Assembly: GCF_034661295.1 (NCBI RefSeq)
Contig: NZ_CP141062.1
Span: 1,860,001 to 1,924,000, forward strand
Source of the DNA: Faecalibacter sp. LW9
GTDB taxonomy: Bacteria > Bacteroidota > Bacteroidia > Flavobacteriales > Weeksellaceae
Reading direction: 5' to 3'
Length of the DNA stretch: 64,000 nucleotides
The notes beneath the pieces are model-generated. The model saw nothing but the letters and a program-made list of their open reading frames with translations. It was not told where the DNA came from and ran no database searches. A program made the position numbers and the translations under genes. Numbering within the stretch: position 1 is the stretch's first letter; every line of letters starts with the position of its first letter. Positions 7,746-15,651 of this stretch are shown piece by piece.

Positions 7746-10160
7746 ATGGAAGAAGAAATTGAATTAATTCCTTTAATGAGTAAGGAAGAAGAAATTAAGA
7801 TGCAAAAGCAAGATATTCCCTCTTCATTACCCATATTATCATTAAGAAATACTGTTCTTTTCCCAGGGGTTGTTGCTCCGATTACTGCCGGAAGAGATAA
7901 ATCTATAAAATTATTAACTGAAGCTTATAAAGGTGATCGTATCATTGGAGTATTATCTCAAAAAGATGTGGCTGTAGAAGATCCATCTTCAGAAGATTTA
8001 TTTCAAGTGGGTACTGTCGCACGTATTATGCGTTTAATTAAATTACCCGATGGAAATATCACGGTAATTCTACAAGGTGTAAAACGTTTTAAAGCGGAAG
8101 AATTTACTGACGTAGATCCTTATTTTAAGGCGAATGTTGAAATTCTTACGGAAAAAGTTCCAACAGCTCGTAATAAGGAGTATCCTATCATCATCGATTC
8201 GATTCGTGATTTAGCGTATCAAATCGTAGAAGAAAATCCAATGTTACCTTCAGAAGCAGCTAATGCTATTCGTAGTATTGAGAGTAAGACATTTCTTATC
8301 AATTTTGTAGCTTCTAATCTAACCTTATCGTTAGAAGAGAAACAATTGTTGTTAGAAGTATCTGATCTTAAATTAAGAGCCTTAGAAGTGATGCGTTACA
8401 TGAACGTAGAGCTTCAAAAGTTAGAATTAAAAAATTCGATTCAGAATAAAGTTCGAAAAGAATTAGATCAGCAACAAAAAGAATACTTTTTACATCAACA
8501 AATCAAATCGATCCAAGAAGAACTGGGTGGAAATACGACGGAAGAAGAAATCAACGAAATGCGTAAACGTGCGCAAAATAAGCGTTGGTCGGAAGAAACA
8601 GCAAACCATTTTGATAAAGAAATCAATCGTTTGTCTCGTCTTAATCCTCAAATGCCAGAACATAATATTCAGCGTAACTACTTAGAGTTTATGTTGGATT
8701 TACCATGGAACGAGTATACAAAAGATGTATTTGACTTAAAGAATGCACAAAAAATATTAGATTCTGATCATTATGGATTAGAAGATGTAAAAGAACGTAT
8801 TATCGAACATTTAGCTGTTTTAAAATTAAAAGGCGATATGCGTGCACCTATTTTATGTTTATATGGCCCTCCAGGCGTAGGGAAAACATCTTTAGGGACT
8901 TCAATTGCTAAAGCGGTAGGTCGTAAATATGTTCGTATGTCTTTGGGAGGATTACATGATGAATCTGAAATTAGAGGTCATCGTAAAACCTATATTGGTG
9001 CAATGCCAGGTCGTATTTTACAATCGATAAAAAAGGCGGAATCTTCGAATCCTGTTTTCGTTTTAGACGAAATTGATAAGATGACTGCAAGTAATCATGG
9101 AGATCCATCTTCTGCCATGTTGGAAGTTTTAGATCCCGAGCAAAATAATGCATTCCATGATAATTTCTTAGAGTTAGGATATGATTTATCAAAGGTATTT
9201 TTCATTGCTACCGCAAATAATATTGGAAATATTCCAACGCCTTTACGCGATCGTATGGAACTGATCAATATCTCAGGATATACGATTGAAGAAAAATCCG
9301 AGATAGTTAAGAAACACTTGTTGCCAAAACAGTTAAAAGAACATGGGATTCCTGAGAAATCAGTGGTATTAGGTAAAAAGGAAATTGAATTTTTAATTAC
9401 TGGATATACACGAGAGTCAGGAGTTCGTAATCTGAATCAAAAAGTAGCGAAATTGGTACGTAATGCAGCCAAACACATCGCGATGGAAGAAGATTATAAT
9501 ACAAAATACTCAATCGATGATATCGAAAAGATTTTAGGACCATCCATTACACCAGAGCGTTATGAAAATAACGAAGTTCCAGGAGTTGTTGTTGGTTTAG
9601 CTTGGACAAGTGTGGGAGGTGATATTTTATTCATTGAATCGATTTTATCGAAAGGGAAAGGTGGTTTATCGATCACAGGTAACTTAGGGAATGTCATGAA
9701 AGAATCAGCTACGATTGCTTTAGAATACATCAAAGCACATGCTGAAGAATATGACTTATCACCAGAAGTGTTCGAAAATTATAAAGTTCATATTCACGTC
9801 CCAGAAGGTGCAACACCTAAAGACGGACCATCAGCTGGGATTACGATGTTAACATCCTTAATGTCATCATTTACGCAACGTAAAGTAAAAGCAAAATTAG
9901 CGATGACAGGTGAAATTACATTACGAGGTAAAGTATTACCAGTTGGTGGAATCAAAGAGAAAATCTTAGCTGCTAAGCGTGCAGATATTAAAGAAATCAT
10001 CTTGTGCGAAGACAACCGAAAAGATGTAGAAGATATCAAACAAGAGTACTTGAAAGGTTTAACTTTCCATTATGTGAAAGAGATGAAAGAAGTACTTGAT
10101 ATAGCTCTTACAAACCAAAAGGTAAAAGGAGCGAAAGACTTTTCTACACTAAAGAAATAA
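7746..10160 (+). CDS. lon: ATP-dependent Lon protease (S16)
   Basis: Lon degrades misfolded and regulatory proteins in the cytoplasm. From ATG 7746 it is 804 residues, normal for bacterial LonA; the TTG at 7728 is a less likely start. The N-terminal substrate-binding domain starts PILSLRNTVLFPGVV. The AAA+ module has Walker A GPPGVGKT at about 374-381 and Walker B VFVLDEID near 437. The S16 protease domain has the catalytic Ser696 in GPSAGI and Lys737 in VLPVGGIKEK. All key residues are present. The long leader suggests regulated expression, but no known heat-shock site is visible. Confidence 0.97.
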   Translation: MEEEIELIPLMSKEEEIKMQKQDIPSSLPILSLRNTVLFPGVVAPITAGRDKSIKLLTEAYKGDRIIGVLSQKDVAVEDPSSEDLFQVGTVARIMRLIKLPDGNITVILQGVKRFKAEEFTDVDPYFKANVEILTEKVPTARNKEYPIIIDSIRDLAYQIVEENPMLPSEAANAIRSIESKTFLINFVASNLTLSLEEKQLLLEVSDLKLRALEVMRYMNVELQKLELKNSIQNKVRKELDQQQKEYFLHQQIKSIQEELGGNTTEEEINEMRKRAQNKRWSEETANHFDKEINRLSRLNPQMPEHNIQRNYLEFMLDLPWNEYTKDVFDLKNAQKILDSDHYGLEDVKERIIEHLAVLKLKGDMRAPILCLYGPPGVGKTSLGTSIAKAVGRKYVRMSLGGLHDESEIRGHRKTYIGAMPGRILQSIKKAESSNPVFVLDEIDKMTASNHGDPSSAMLEVLDPEQNNAFHDNFLELGYDLSKVFFIATANNIGNIPTPLRDRMELINISGYTIEEKSEIVKKHLLPKQLKEHGIPEKSVVLGKKEIEFLITGYTRESGVRNLNQKVAKLVRNAAKHIAMEEDYNTKYSIDDIEKILGPSITPERYENNEVPGVVVGLAWTSVGGDILFIESILSKGKGGLSITGNLGNVMKESATIALEYIKAHAEEYDLSPEVFENYKVHIHVPEGATPKDGPSAGITMLTSLMSSFTQRKVKAKLAMTGEITLRGKVLPVGGIKEKILAAKRADIKEIILCEDNRKDVEDIKQEYLKGLTFHYVKEMKEVLDIALTNQKVKGAKDFSTLKK

Positions 10161-10168
10161 TAATAAAA

Positions 10169-10197
10169 AAAAGCGATCCAATTGAGGTCGCTTTTTT
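10169..10197. terminator. Bidirectional terminator between lon and pncB
   Basis: The stem AAAAGCGA / TCGCTTTT, with a CC/GG extension, is flanked by A and T runs. It suits the convergent lon and pncB genes. Confidence 0.8.
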
Positions 10198-10210
10198 ATG
10201 TTTTATAGAA

Positions 10211-11413
10211 TTAACTTAATACTTCTGGATTGGCTTTAATCTCTCCTAATTGAAGAATTTCTTTCGCTAATCGAATATCATTTTCTGTACCGGTATGTTT
10301 ATTTTTTTCGTCTGAAAGTTTCACAACTCCTGTCCATGGAATATCATATGATGAGATTTCAGTTAATTTCATTACAATATTCATCGCACGTAATCCAACA
10401 TCATTGGTAAGGTTTGTTCCAATACCAAAGGATAATCCAATACGTCCTTTGAAGGCATTTGTGATGGTTTCTACTTTTTCTGAATTTAATCCATCCGAGA
10501 AAATAATCGTCTTGTGTTGAGGATTAATACCCATTTTCTCATAATGTGCAATGACTTTTTCTCCAAATTCGATAGGATCTCCTGAATCATGACGAACTCC
10601 ATCAAATAATTTGGATAATTTCTTATCGAATTGACGGAAGAAAATATCAGAAGTATAAGTATCAGTTAAAGCAATTCCTAAATCACCATAATAAACTTTA
10701 ACCCAGCGATCCAGACTCATCGAATTAGCCACTTTATAACCAAAACGAGCTGCGTGGAACATAAACCATTCGTGCGCATGTGTACCAATTGGTTTAACTC
10801 CATATTTGTGTGCAAAATGAACATTTGAAGATCCAACAAAACTTTTACCTGAATGATTAACCAATTCGTTCATAACCACATCATGGACTTCGTACGAGTG
10901 GCGACGACGAGTACCAAAATCAGCTACAGTTACCCCTAATTGATTGTACAAATCGACTTTATAACTTGTATTATGGGTTACTTCGTCATTACTTATACGT
11001 GGAGCTTCTGTTAAGGTATAGAAAACTTCACTAATTAATGCCAATAAAGGAACTTCCCAAAGAATTGTTCGGTACCAATTTCCTTCCACTTCTACAGAAA
11101 CATCTTTACCATCTTGTGAAATTTTCACTTCACTCGGATCATAACGATACCCTTGTAAAAAATCCAAATAAGCAGGACTGATATATGGGCAATTTTCATT
11201 TAAGAAATCTTTCTCGCTTTTCGTTAGTGCTAAGTCTGCCATCGCATCAACTTGGCGCTGTAATTCTTCAGCAAAACCTTCCGGAAATTCATGTTGCCCA
11301 CGATTAATAAATTTATAGCGTGCAATAACATCAGGGTAAAGTTTGGTTACCGCATATTGCATGGTAAACTTGTAGAAGTCATTATCCAGTATCGAGTGGA
11401 ATATTGTTTTCAT
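10211..11413 (-). CDS. pncB: Nicotinate phosphoribosyltransferase
   Basis: PncB converts nicotinate, PRPP and ATP to nicotinate mononucleotide in the Preiss-Handler NAD salvage pathway. The 400-residue protein opens with the family signature LDNDFYKFTMQYAV. It carries GTHAHEWFMFHAARFGY, which holds the autophosphorylated His, and FSDGLNSEKV plus FGIGTNLTNDV for phosphate binding. Length matches the E. coli enzyme. A -7 box TATTTTTG lies at 11434-11441 (minus strand), giving a leader of about 15 bases. It is a single gene; the FKBP-like gene upstream has its own terminator. Confidence 0.95.
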   Translation of the reverse strand: MKTIFHSILDNDFYKFTMQYAVTKLYPDVIARYKFINRGQHEFPEGFAEELQRQVDAMADLALTKSEKDFLNENCPYISPAYLDFLQGYRYDPSEVKISQDGKDVSVEVEGNWYRTILWEVPLLALISEVFYTLTEAPRISNDEVTHNTSYKVDLYNQLGVTVADFGTRRRHSYEVHDVVMNELVNHSGKSFVGSSNVHFAHKYGVKPIGTHAHEWFMFHAARFGYKVANSMSLDRWVKVYYGDLGIALTDTYTSDIFFRQFDKKLSKLFDGVRHDSGDPIEFGEKVIAHYEKMGINPQHKTIIFSDGLNSEKVETITNAFKGRIGLSFGIGTNLTNDVGLRAMNIVMKLTEISSYDIPWTGVVKLSDEKNKHTGTENDIRLAKEILQLGEIKANPEVLS

Positions 11414-11433
11414 TTTTATAGGTCTATTTTACT

Positions 11434-11441
11434 CAAAAATA
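11434..11441 (-). promoter_or_regulatory. -7 box of pncB
   Basis: TATTTTTG on the minus strand matches TAnnTTTG, 21 bases before the pncB ATG. Confidence 0.5.
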
Positions 11442-11452
11442 TAAATTAAATA

Positions 11453-11482
11453 AAAAACCATCACATAAAATGATGGTTTTTT
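11453..11482 (-). terminator. Terminator of the FKBP-like lipoprotein gene
   Basis: The stem AAAACCATCA / TGATGGTTTT (loop CATAAAA region) ends in T on the minus strand, 20 bases after the stop. Confidence 0.75.
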
Positions 11483-11502
11483 AGGGATTTATTAAATTTA
11501 AC

Positions 11503-12231
11503 TTATTGTCTTGGCGTTACTTTGTGTAATTCAAAGTTGAAGATAAAAGAGTAATCTCTGTAATATCTATCCGATAAATTTGATCCAGTGTAAACTCTAT
11601 TACGTCCAAATGCTAAACGTGATGGTAAGATGATTACCCCTTGAAAATTGTATAAATCACGGCCATTAGTTCCTGTTGATTTAAATTTCTTTAAAGCATC
11701 TGCAAAATAAGGTAATTCGATATGCTCTCTTTTTACTCCGTTTTCAATTAAGGCATCTGTTAATTTCGCAAAATAGAATGAAGGATCTTTTACAGCAGAA
11801 CCATCACCTGAATTGATGGAATTAGCAAAATCCATTACTGATCCATATTTGTATTTATAATCAGTATCATCCGTAGCTTGGAAAAATTTTGCATCATATG
11901 ATAATAGAATTTCTGAAGCATCATTACTTACAATCGTTGCACTATCTGCTGTAACACCCGGACGCATTGCATAATAATATCCTGCAGGATCTTTAATGGC
12001 TAAATCCTTTAATTTAGGGTATTGATCATCCTCGTTACCTGTTATTGTATCAAATTTGATTAATTTCCCGTTTGTAGGGTTAAAGTAGTGTTGCTCTAAA
12101 TACTCTTCAATGGCTTGATCGTCCAACGAATTTCTTTGTTCTACGCTTAATTCTTTACTATCGTCATCACTTTTACAGCTCGTGAAAAAAGCACTTGTTG
12201 CTAATAAAGCTACAAAGAATTTCTTTATCAT
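11503..12231 (-). CDS. FKBP-type peptidyl-prolyl isomerase-like lipoprotein
   Basis: The 242-residue protein begins with a lipoprotein signal (MIKKFFVALLATSAFFTSC, lipobox Cys19) and then an acidic linker KSDDDSKE. The acidic residues after the Cys suggest surface or outer-membrane sorting. The C-terminal part (LYNFQGVIILPSRLAFGRNR..YSFIFNFELHKV) follows the end of the FKBP fold, where GLIFLPSxLAYG and a closing FDIELxxV strand are usual. The catalytic pocket is not well conserved, so it may be a chaperone-like relative with no isomerase activity. Similar lipoproteins are common in Flavobacteriia. A -7 box TAACTTTG is at 12275-12282. Confidence 0.7.
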   Translation of the reverse strand: MIKKFFVALLATSAFFTSCKSDDDSKELSVEQRNSLDDQAIEEYLEQHYFNPTNGKLIKFDTITGNEDDQYPKLKDLAIKDPAGYYYAMRPGVTADSATIVSNDASEILLSYDAKFFQATDDTDYKYKYGSVMDFANSINSGDGSAVKDPSFYFAKLTDALIENGVKREHIELPYFADALKKFKSTGTNGRDLYNFQGVIILPSRLAFGRNRVYTGSNLSDRYYRDYSFIFNFELHKVTPRQ

Positions 12232-12274
12232 GTATTTTCGGTTTAAATTGCGAATTTAGAAAAAATATTTATCC

Positions 12275-12282
12275 CAAAGTTA
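12275..12282 (-). promoter_or_regulatory. -7 box of the FKBP-like lipoprotein gene
   Basis: TAACTTTG on the minus strand matches TAnnTTTG, 44 bases before the ATG. Confidence 0.45.
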
Positions 12283-12301
12283 AGAAATTGTTAGAATTAA
12301 T

Positions 12302-12694
12302 ATGAGAGTAGATAAATTTCTTTGGAGTGTAAGGTATTATAAGACGAGGGCTTTAGCTACCGACGCTTTAAAAAAGAATCGTGTAAAAATAAATGGTGCA
12401 GTAGTCAAAGCTTCTAAAGAAGTGATACCTGGAGATCATGTAGAAGTAAAGAAAGATCAAATCAATCTTTCTTTTAAAGTGATTCAAGTGCCAAAAAGTC
12501 GAATAGGGGCGAAGCTTTTGAGCTTACATATTGTGGATACAACCCCTAAAGAAGAGTATGAAGTATTAGAATTGCGTAAATTATCTCAAGATTATTACCG
12601 CGAAAAAGGAGAAGGGAGACCAACGAAAAAAGATCGCCGCGAATTGGATGATTACATTTCGGGCGATCAGTTTTTATTAGAAGATTTAGAGTAA
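12302..12694 (+). CDS. S4-domain RNA-binding protein (HslR/Hsp15-like)
   Basis: The 130-residue basic protein has an S4 domain in its first 60 residues: MRVDKFLWSVRYYKTRALATDAL, then VKINGAVVKASKEVIPGD. Hsp15 binds the large ribosomal subunit carrying a stalled peptidyl-tRNA and helps recycle it. The C-terminal tail is charged (EGRPTKKDRRELDDY), as in the family. It is divergent from the FKBP-like gene and convergent with aroK, whose stop is only ten bases away. No terminator was seen between them. Confidence 0.85.
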   Translation: MRVDKFLWSVRYYKTRALATDALKKNRVKINGAVVKASKEVIPGDHVEVKKDQINLSFKVIQVPKSRIGAKLLSLHIVDTTPKEEYEVLELRKLSQDYYREKGEGRPTKKDRRELDDYISGDQFLLEDLE

Positions 12695-12704
12695 TCTAAA
12701 TCTT

Positions 12705-13217
12705 TTATTTTATTATCAATGCCATGATTTCATTCAATACTTCGAATGAACTTTGATGAACGATAGAAATGGTATATTTTGCTTTTTGATAATAAGCATT
12801 GCGCTCGAACAAATGTTTGGCAATAAACTCCGTCAATTCTTCTGCAGGTAAATGAGCGATTAAAGGACGCGAATTTTTTTTGTTTTCAAGACGTTTCACC
12901 AATTGTGGCAATTGAACGCGAAGAAATATGGATTCTGAGTATTTATTGATCACATCAATATTGTCATAATAAACAGGAGTTCCACCACCTACTGATAATA
13001 CAATATTTGTATTATGTAAAACTTCATGTAAAGCTTCACGCTCTCTTTTTCGAAATCCCAGCTCACCATAAGTTTCAAAAATTTCTGAAACAGTCATCTG
13101 GTATTTTTCTTCAATGTAGATATCTAGGTCAATAAATTCATACCCTAAAGCTTTAGCTAAGTCTTTTCCTGTAGTGGTTTTCCCACTCCCCATATAGCCA
13201 ATAAGAGAAATAATCAT
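12705..13217 (-). CDS. aroK: Shikimate kinase
   Basis: It phosphorylates shikimate at the 3-hydroxyl with ATP, step five of the chorismate pathway. The 170-residue protein has the P-loop GYMGSGKTTTG at residues 7-17, the Asp-containing FIDLDIYIE, the substrate Arg segment GFRKREREAL, Walker-B-like VLSVGGGTPVY, and the lid Arg in NKKNSRPLI. All expected residues are present. It lies 23 bases after the unknown lipoprotein gene on the same strand, so the two are probably co-transcribed. Confidence 0.95.
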   Translation of the reverse strand: MIISLIGYMGSGKTTTGKDLAKALGYEFIDLDIYIEEKYQMTVSEIFETYGELGFRKREREALHEVLHNTNIVLSVGGGTPVYYDNIDVINKYSESIFLRVQLPQLVKRLENKKNSRPLIAHLPAEELTEFIAKHLFERNAYYQKAKYTISIVHQSSFEVLNEIMALIIK

Positions 13218-13240
13218 TTGTTAAAATCGGTATTTAAAGT

Positions 13241-13843
13241 TTAATCAACAGGAAGATCTTCCGAATAGAAAATAGTTAGTTTAGCATACCCACCATAAGT
13301 GTTGATTTGATAAGAATAAGAATTTTTTAAATTACGATTATCCCAACGATCAATTTCATAAGTTACTTTGAAATCTTCATTCGTTGCTACAGTGTTCGAA
13401 CGATAAAAGCGCGCTTTCTTGGCTAATTTTTCAATTTCTATTTTATATTGATTCAGGTATTTAATCGGGAAACTATATTGCAGTTTATAAACAATTTCTT
13501 GAGAAATTTCAATAGCTGAAACTTGATTCAGGAAAAAGATTCCTTCCTTTGATTGTTTTATTTTTAATGAATCGGCGCGGTCTATATTATAAATGTAAAG
13601 ATTCTTTCCGTAAGATGCTTTTGTAAAACAATTCTTATCCATATAAGCATCCATCGTTTGCTGATCGGCTTTTATTAAATTTTTAAGTTCATCAAGAGTC
13701 ATCATACTATGTAACTCATCTGCTTGTTCAGGAGTACATTTAGTGGTTACTGTAGTATTTTCTACAGCACTATCATTTTTCTCTTTGCAAGACTCAAAGA
13801 AAAGTGAACTTAATAAAAGTGTAATCAATAATTTTTGACGCAT
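13241..13843 (-). CDS. Lipoprotein of unknown function
   Basis: The 200-residue protein has a lipoprotein signal (MRQKLLITLLLSSLFFESC, lipobox Cys19) followed by a Lys-Glu-Lys-Asn linker. The remainder is mixed alpha/beta with two further Cys (TTKCTPEQ, DKNCFTK) that could form a disulphide in the periplasm. No family was recognised. It is upstream of aroK and probably in one transcript, but nothing links the two functionally. A -7 box TATATTTG lies at 13905-13912. Confidence 0.75.
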   Translation of the reverse strand: MRQKLLITLLLSSLFFESCKEKNDSAVENTTVTTKCTPEQADELHSMMTLDELKNLIKADQQTMDAYMDKNCFTKASYGKNLYIYNIDRADSLKIKQSKEGIFFLNQVSAIEISQEIVYKLQYSFPIKYLNQYKIEIEKLAKKARFYRSNTVATNEDFKVTYEIDRWDNRNLKNSYSYQINTYGGYAKLTIFYSEDLPVD

Positions 13844-13904
13844 GTTTAATTTTTCCTATTTCAATTATTACTTCAGGAAGGTTGGTTTTGCTTTAAAAAC
13901 GCAA

Positions 13905-13912
13905 CAAATATA
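13905..13912 (-). promoter_or_regulatory. -7 box of the lipoprotein-aroK unit
   Basis: TATATTTG on the minus strand matches TAnnTTTG about 60 bases before the ATG at 13843. The rest of the 13844-14070 gap is AT-rich with nothing recognised. Confidence 0.45.
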
Positions 13913-14070
13913 AAAGAATTTTAACGTCGGCTCTTTTTATTTTATGGTAAACCTTTATGAAATTTTAAAAGATTTAGATGAGAACTTACAAAGTTAAATA
14001 AAATTTTAAATGATAAGTTTCTATTTTAGAAATGATTAAATTTTTTTCTTAAAAAAAGATGAAGATATGT

Positions 14071-14102
14071 TTGCAAAATTGAATTTAATCACCCTATATT
14101 TG
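14071..14102 (+). promoter_or_regulatory. Promoter of the first tRNA-Lys gene
   Basis: TTG at 14071-14073 and TATATTTG at 14095-14102 are 21 bases apart, matching the Bacteroidota -33/-7 pattern 18 bases before the tRNA. Confidence 0.7.
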
Positions 14103-14120
14103 CAGTCGAATTAAGGAAAT

Positions 14121-14193
14121 GACCTGGTAGCTCAGTTGGTAGAGCACAACACTTTTAATGTTGGGGTCCTGGGTTCGAGCCCCAGCCAGGTCA
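14121..14193 (+). tRNA. tRNA-Lys(TTT), copy 1
   Basis: This 73-base cloverleaf has acceptor stem GACCTGG/CCAGGTC, anticodon arm CAACA-CTTTTAA-TGTTG with anticodon TTT, and T arm CTGGG-TTCGAGC-CCCAG. The discriminator is A and the CCA end is not encoded. It has its own promoter, 123 bases ahead of the second promoter. Confidence 0.97.
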
Positions 14194-14270
14194 CTAATTC
14201 TTGTGTCAATTTTCTAATTTGAATGGAAGAGTTCTTTTAGAAAGTTTTTAAGAAAAAACTTAATTTTCGT

Positions 14271-14300
14271 TTTGTAGTGTGAAAATTTTAAATACCTTTG
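14271..14300 (+). promoter_or_regulatory. Promoter of the five-copy tRNA-Lys array
   Basis: TTG at 14271-14273 and TACCTTTG at 14293-14300 are 19 bases apart. The first tRNA of the array starts at 14317. Confidence 0.7.
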
Positions 14301-14316
14301 CACTCCGAAAAACGGA

Positions 14317-14389
14317 GACCTGGTAGCTCAGTTGGTAGAGCACAACACTTTTAATGTTGGGGTCCTGGGTTCGAGCCCCAGCCAGGTCA
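14317..14389 (+). tRNA. tRNA-Lys(TTT), copy 2
   Basis: Identical to copy 1. It is the first of five copies spaced exactly 123 bases apart. Confidence 0.97.
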
Positions 14390-14439
14390 CAAACTTCATG
14401 TTACTAAGAAGTCTAAAAACAGTAACACTCCAAAACGGA

Positions 14440-14512
14440 GACCTGGTAGCTCAGTTGGTAGAGCACAACACTTTTAATGTTGGGGTCCTGGGTTCGAGCC
14501 CCAGCCAGGTCA
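14440..14512 (+). tRNA. tRNA-Lys(TTT), copy 3
   Basis: Identical mature sequence. The 50-base spacer before it differs from later spacers at a few positions. Confidence 0.97.
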
Positions 14513-14562
14513 CAAACTTCACGTTACCAAGAAGTCTAAAAATAGTAACACTCCAAAACGGA

Positions 14563-14635
14563 GACCTGGTAGCTCAGTTGGTAGAGCACAACACTTTTAA
14601 TGTTGGGGTCCTGGGTTCGAGCCCCAGCCAGGTCA
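14563..14635 (+). tRNA. tRNA-Lys(TTT), copy 4
   Basis: Identical mature sequence. The spacers on both sides of this copy (14513-14562 and 14636-14685) are identical to each other, which points to recent duplication. Confidence 0.97.
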
Positions 14636-14685
14636 CAAACTTCACGTTACCAAGAAGTCTAAAAATAGTAACACTCCAAAACGGA

Positions 14686-14758
14686 GACCTGGTAGCTCAG
14701 TTGGTAGAGCACAACACTTTTAATGTTGGGGTCCTGGGTTCGAGCCCCAGCCAGGTCA
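14686..14758 (+). tRNA. tRNA-Lys(TTT), copy 5
   Basis: Identical mature sequence in the 123-base repeat register. Confidence 0.97.
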
Positions 14759-14808
14759 CAAACTTCATGTTATTAAGAAGTATAAAAACTATAACACTCC
14801 AAAACGGA

Positions 14809-14881
14809 GACCTGGTAGCTCAGTTGGTAGAGCACAACACTTTTAATGTTGGGGTCCTGGGTTCGAGCCCCAGCCAGGTCA
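14809..14881 (+). tRNA. tRNA-Lys(TTT), copy 6
   Basis: Identical mature sequence. It is the last copy and is followed at once by a terminator. Confidence 0.97.
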
Positions 14882-14882
14882 C

Positions 14883-14915
14883 AAAGCCAAACAGAAATGT
14901 TTGGCTTTTTTTTTT
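14883..14915 (+). terminator. Terminator of the tRNA-Lys array
   Basis: An 11-bp perfect stem AAAGCCAAACA / TGTTTGGCTTT with loop GAAA is followed by a long T run directly after the last tRNA. Confidence 0.92.
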
Positions 14916-14937
14916 ATTTATACTACTTTCTTTTAAT

Positions 14938-15651
14938 CTAATTCCCTTTTGAGTATTTCAGCATGAATTCTGATCGATAGGTCTCTCCTATTGGAATTTC
15001 AAATTCGTTCATATAAATGGTATGATTATCAAATGAAATAATATGTTTTGAATTTATGATATATGATTTACTAACGCGTATAAAAAATTCTGAATCTATT
15101 TTCTGGTGAATCGTTTTTAAATTCATTGCTGTAATTAACTTCTGTGTCGTTGTGTAAAGCACTACATAATCTTTCAAACCTTCTATGAACAAGATTTCAG
15201 AAAAACTTATTTTATATTGTTTTCTATCGGCTTTTATAAATAAAAAATTATCATCATTCTCTTCAACAGTATTTTCTTCAACCTTTTTATTAGAAAGGAA
15301 ATTATAAAAAAACGTCGCCTTATTTATTGCTTTTTCTAAACGCTTTTTATCAATTGGCTTTAACAAATAATCGATAGCATCTAATTCATAACTATCTATT
15401 GCGTATCTTGAATAAGCGGTTGTAAAAATTATTAAAGTATTTCTAGGTACACTTTGCGCAAACTCTATCCCATTAATTAATGGCATTTCTATGTCAAGAA
15501 ATATAACATCTGGTTGTGTTGTACTTAAAAATTTTGAAGCTAAAGCTGCATTCGGAAACTTACCTAGAATTTCTAATTCAGAAACTTCGTTTATTAATAA
15601 CTCCATTTCTTCTCTTGCCAAAGGCTCATCATCAATTATAATACAATTCAT
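14938..15651 (-). CDS. LytTR-family response regulator
   Basis: The 237-residue protein has a receiver domain (1-120) with the acidic pocket IIIDDEP, the phospho-acceptor Asp53 in IFLDIEMP, and Lys in LLKPIDKKRL. A LytTR DNA-binding domain follows (about 135-235; FLFIKADRKQYKISFSEILFIEGLKDYVVLYTT). Such regulators bind pairs of direct repeats in the DNA. Its ATG overlaps the kinase stop by four bases (ATGA), so the pair is translationally coupled. A matching direct repeat is found in the divergent promoter region at 16832-16866, which suggests it controls the genes at 16927-18309. Confidence 0.92.
   Translation of the reverse strand: MNCIIIDDEPLAREEMELLINEVSELEILGKFPNAALASKFLSTTQPDVIFLDIEMPLINGIEFAQSVPRNTLIIFTTAYSRYAIDSYELDAIDYLLKPIDKKRLEKAINKATFFYNFLSNKKVEENTVEENDDNFLFIKADRKQYKISFSEILFIEGLKDYVVLYTTTQKLITAMNLKTIHQKIDSEFFIRVSKSYIINSKHIISFDNHTIYMNEFEIPIGETYRSEFMLKYSKGN

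Larger units (their letters stand above)
14311..14881 (+). repeat. 123-bp tandem repeat carrying tRNA-Lys
   Basis: There are five units in exact 123-base register (starts 14317, 14440, 14563, 14686, 14809). Each has a 73-base tRNA plus a 50-base spacer ending ACTCCAAAACGGA. The tRNA parts are identical; the spacers vary at a few positions. Confidence 0.9.

Noticed and set aside
8971-9192. Minus-strand ORF of 73 codons inside lon.
   Set aside because: It is antisense to a strongly conserved coding region with no start signal or family.
14332-14952. A 206-codon plus-strand ORF with repeated MVEHNTFNVGVLGSSPSQV units.
   Set aside because: It is the tRNA-Lys tandem array read as protein; 123 is a multiple of three, so the frame stays open by chance.
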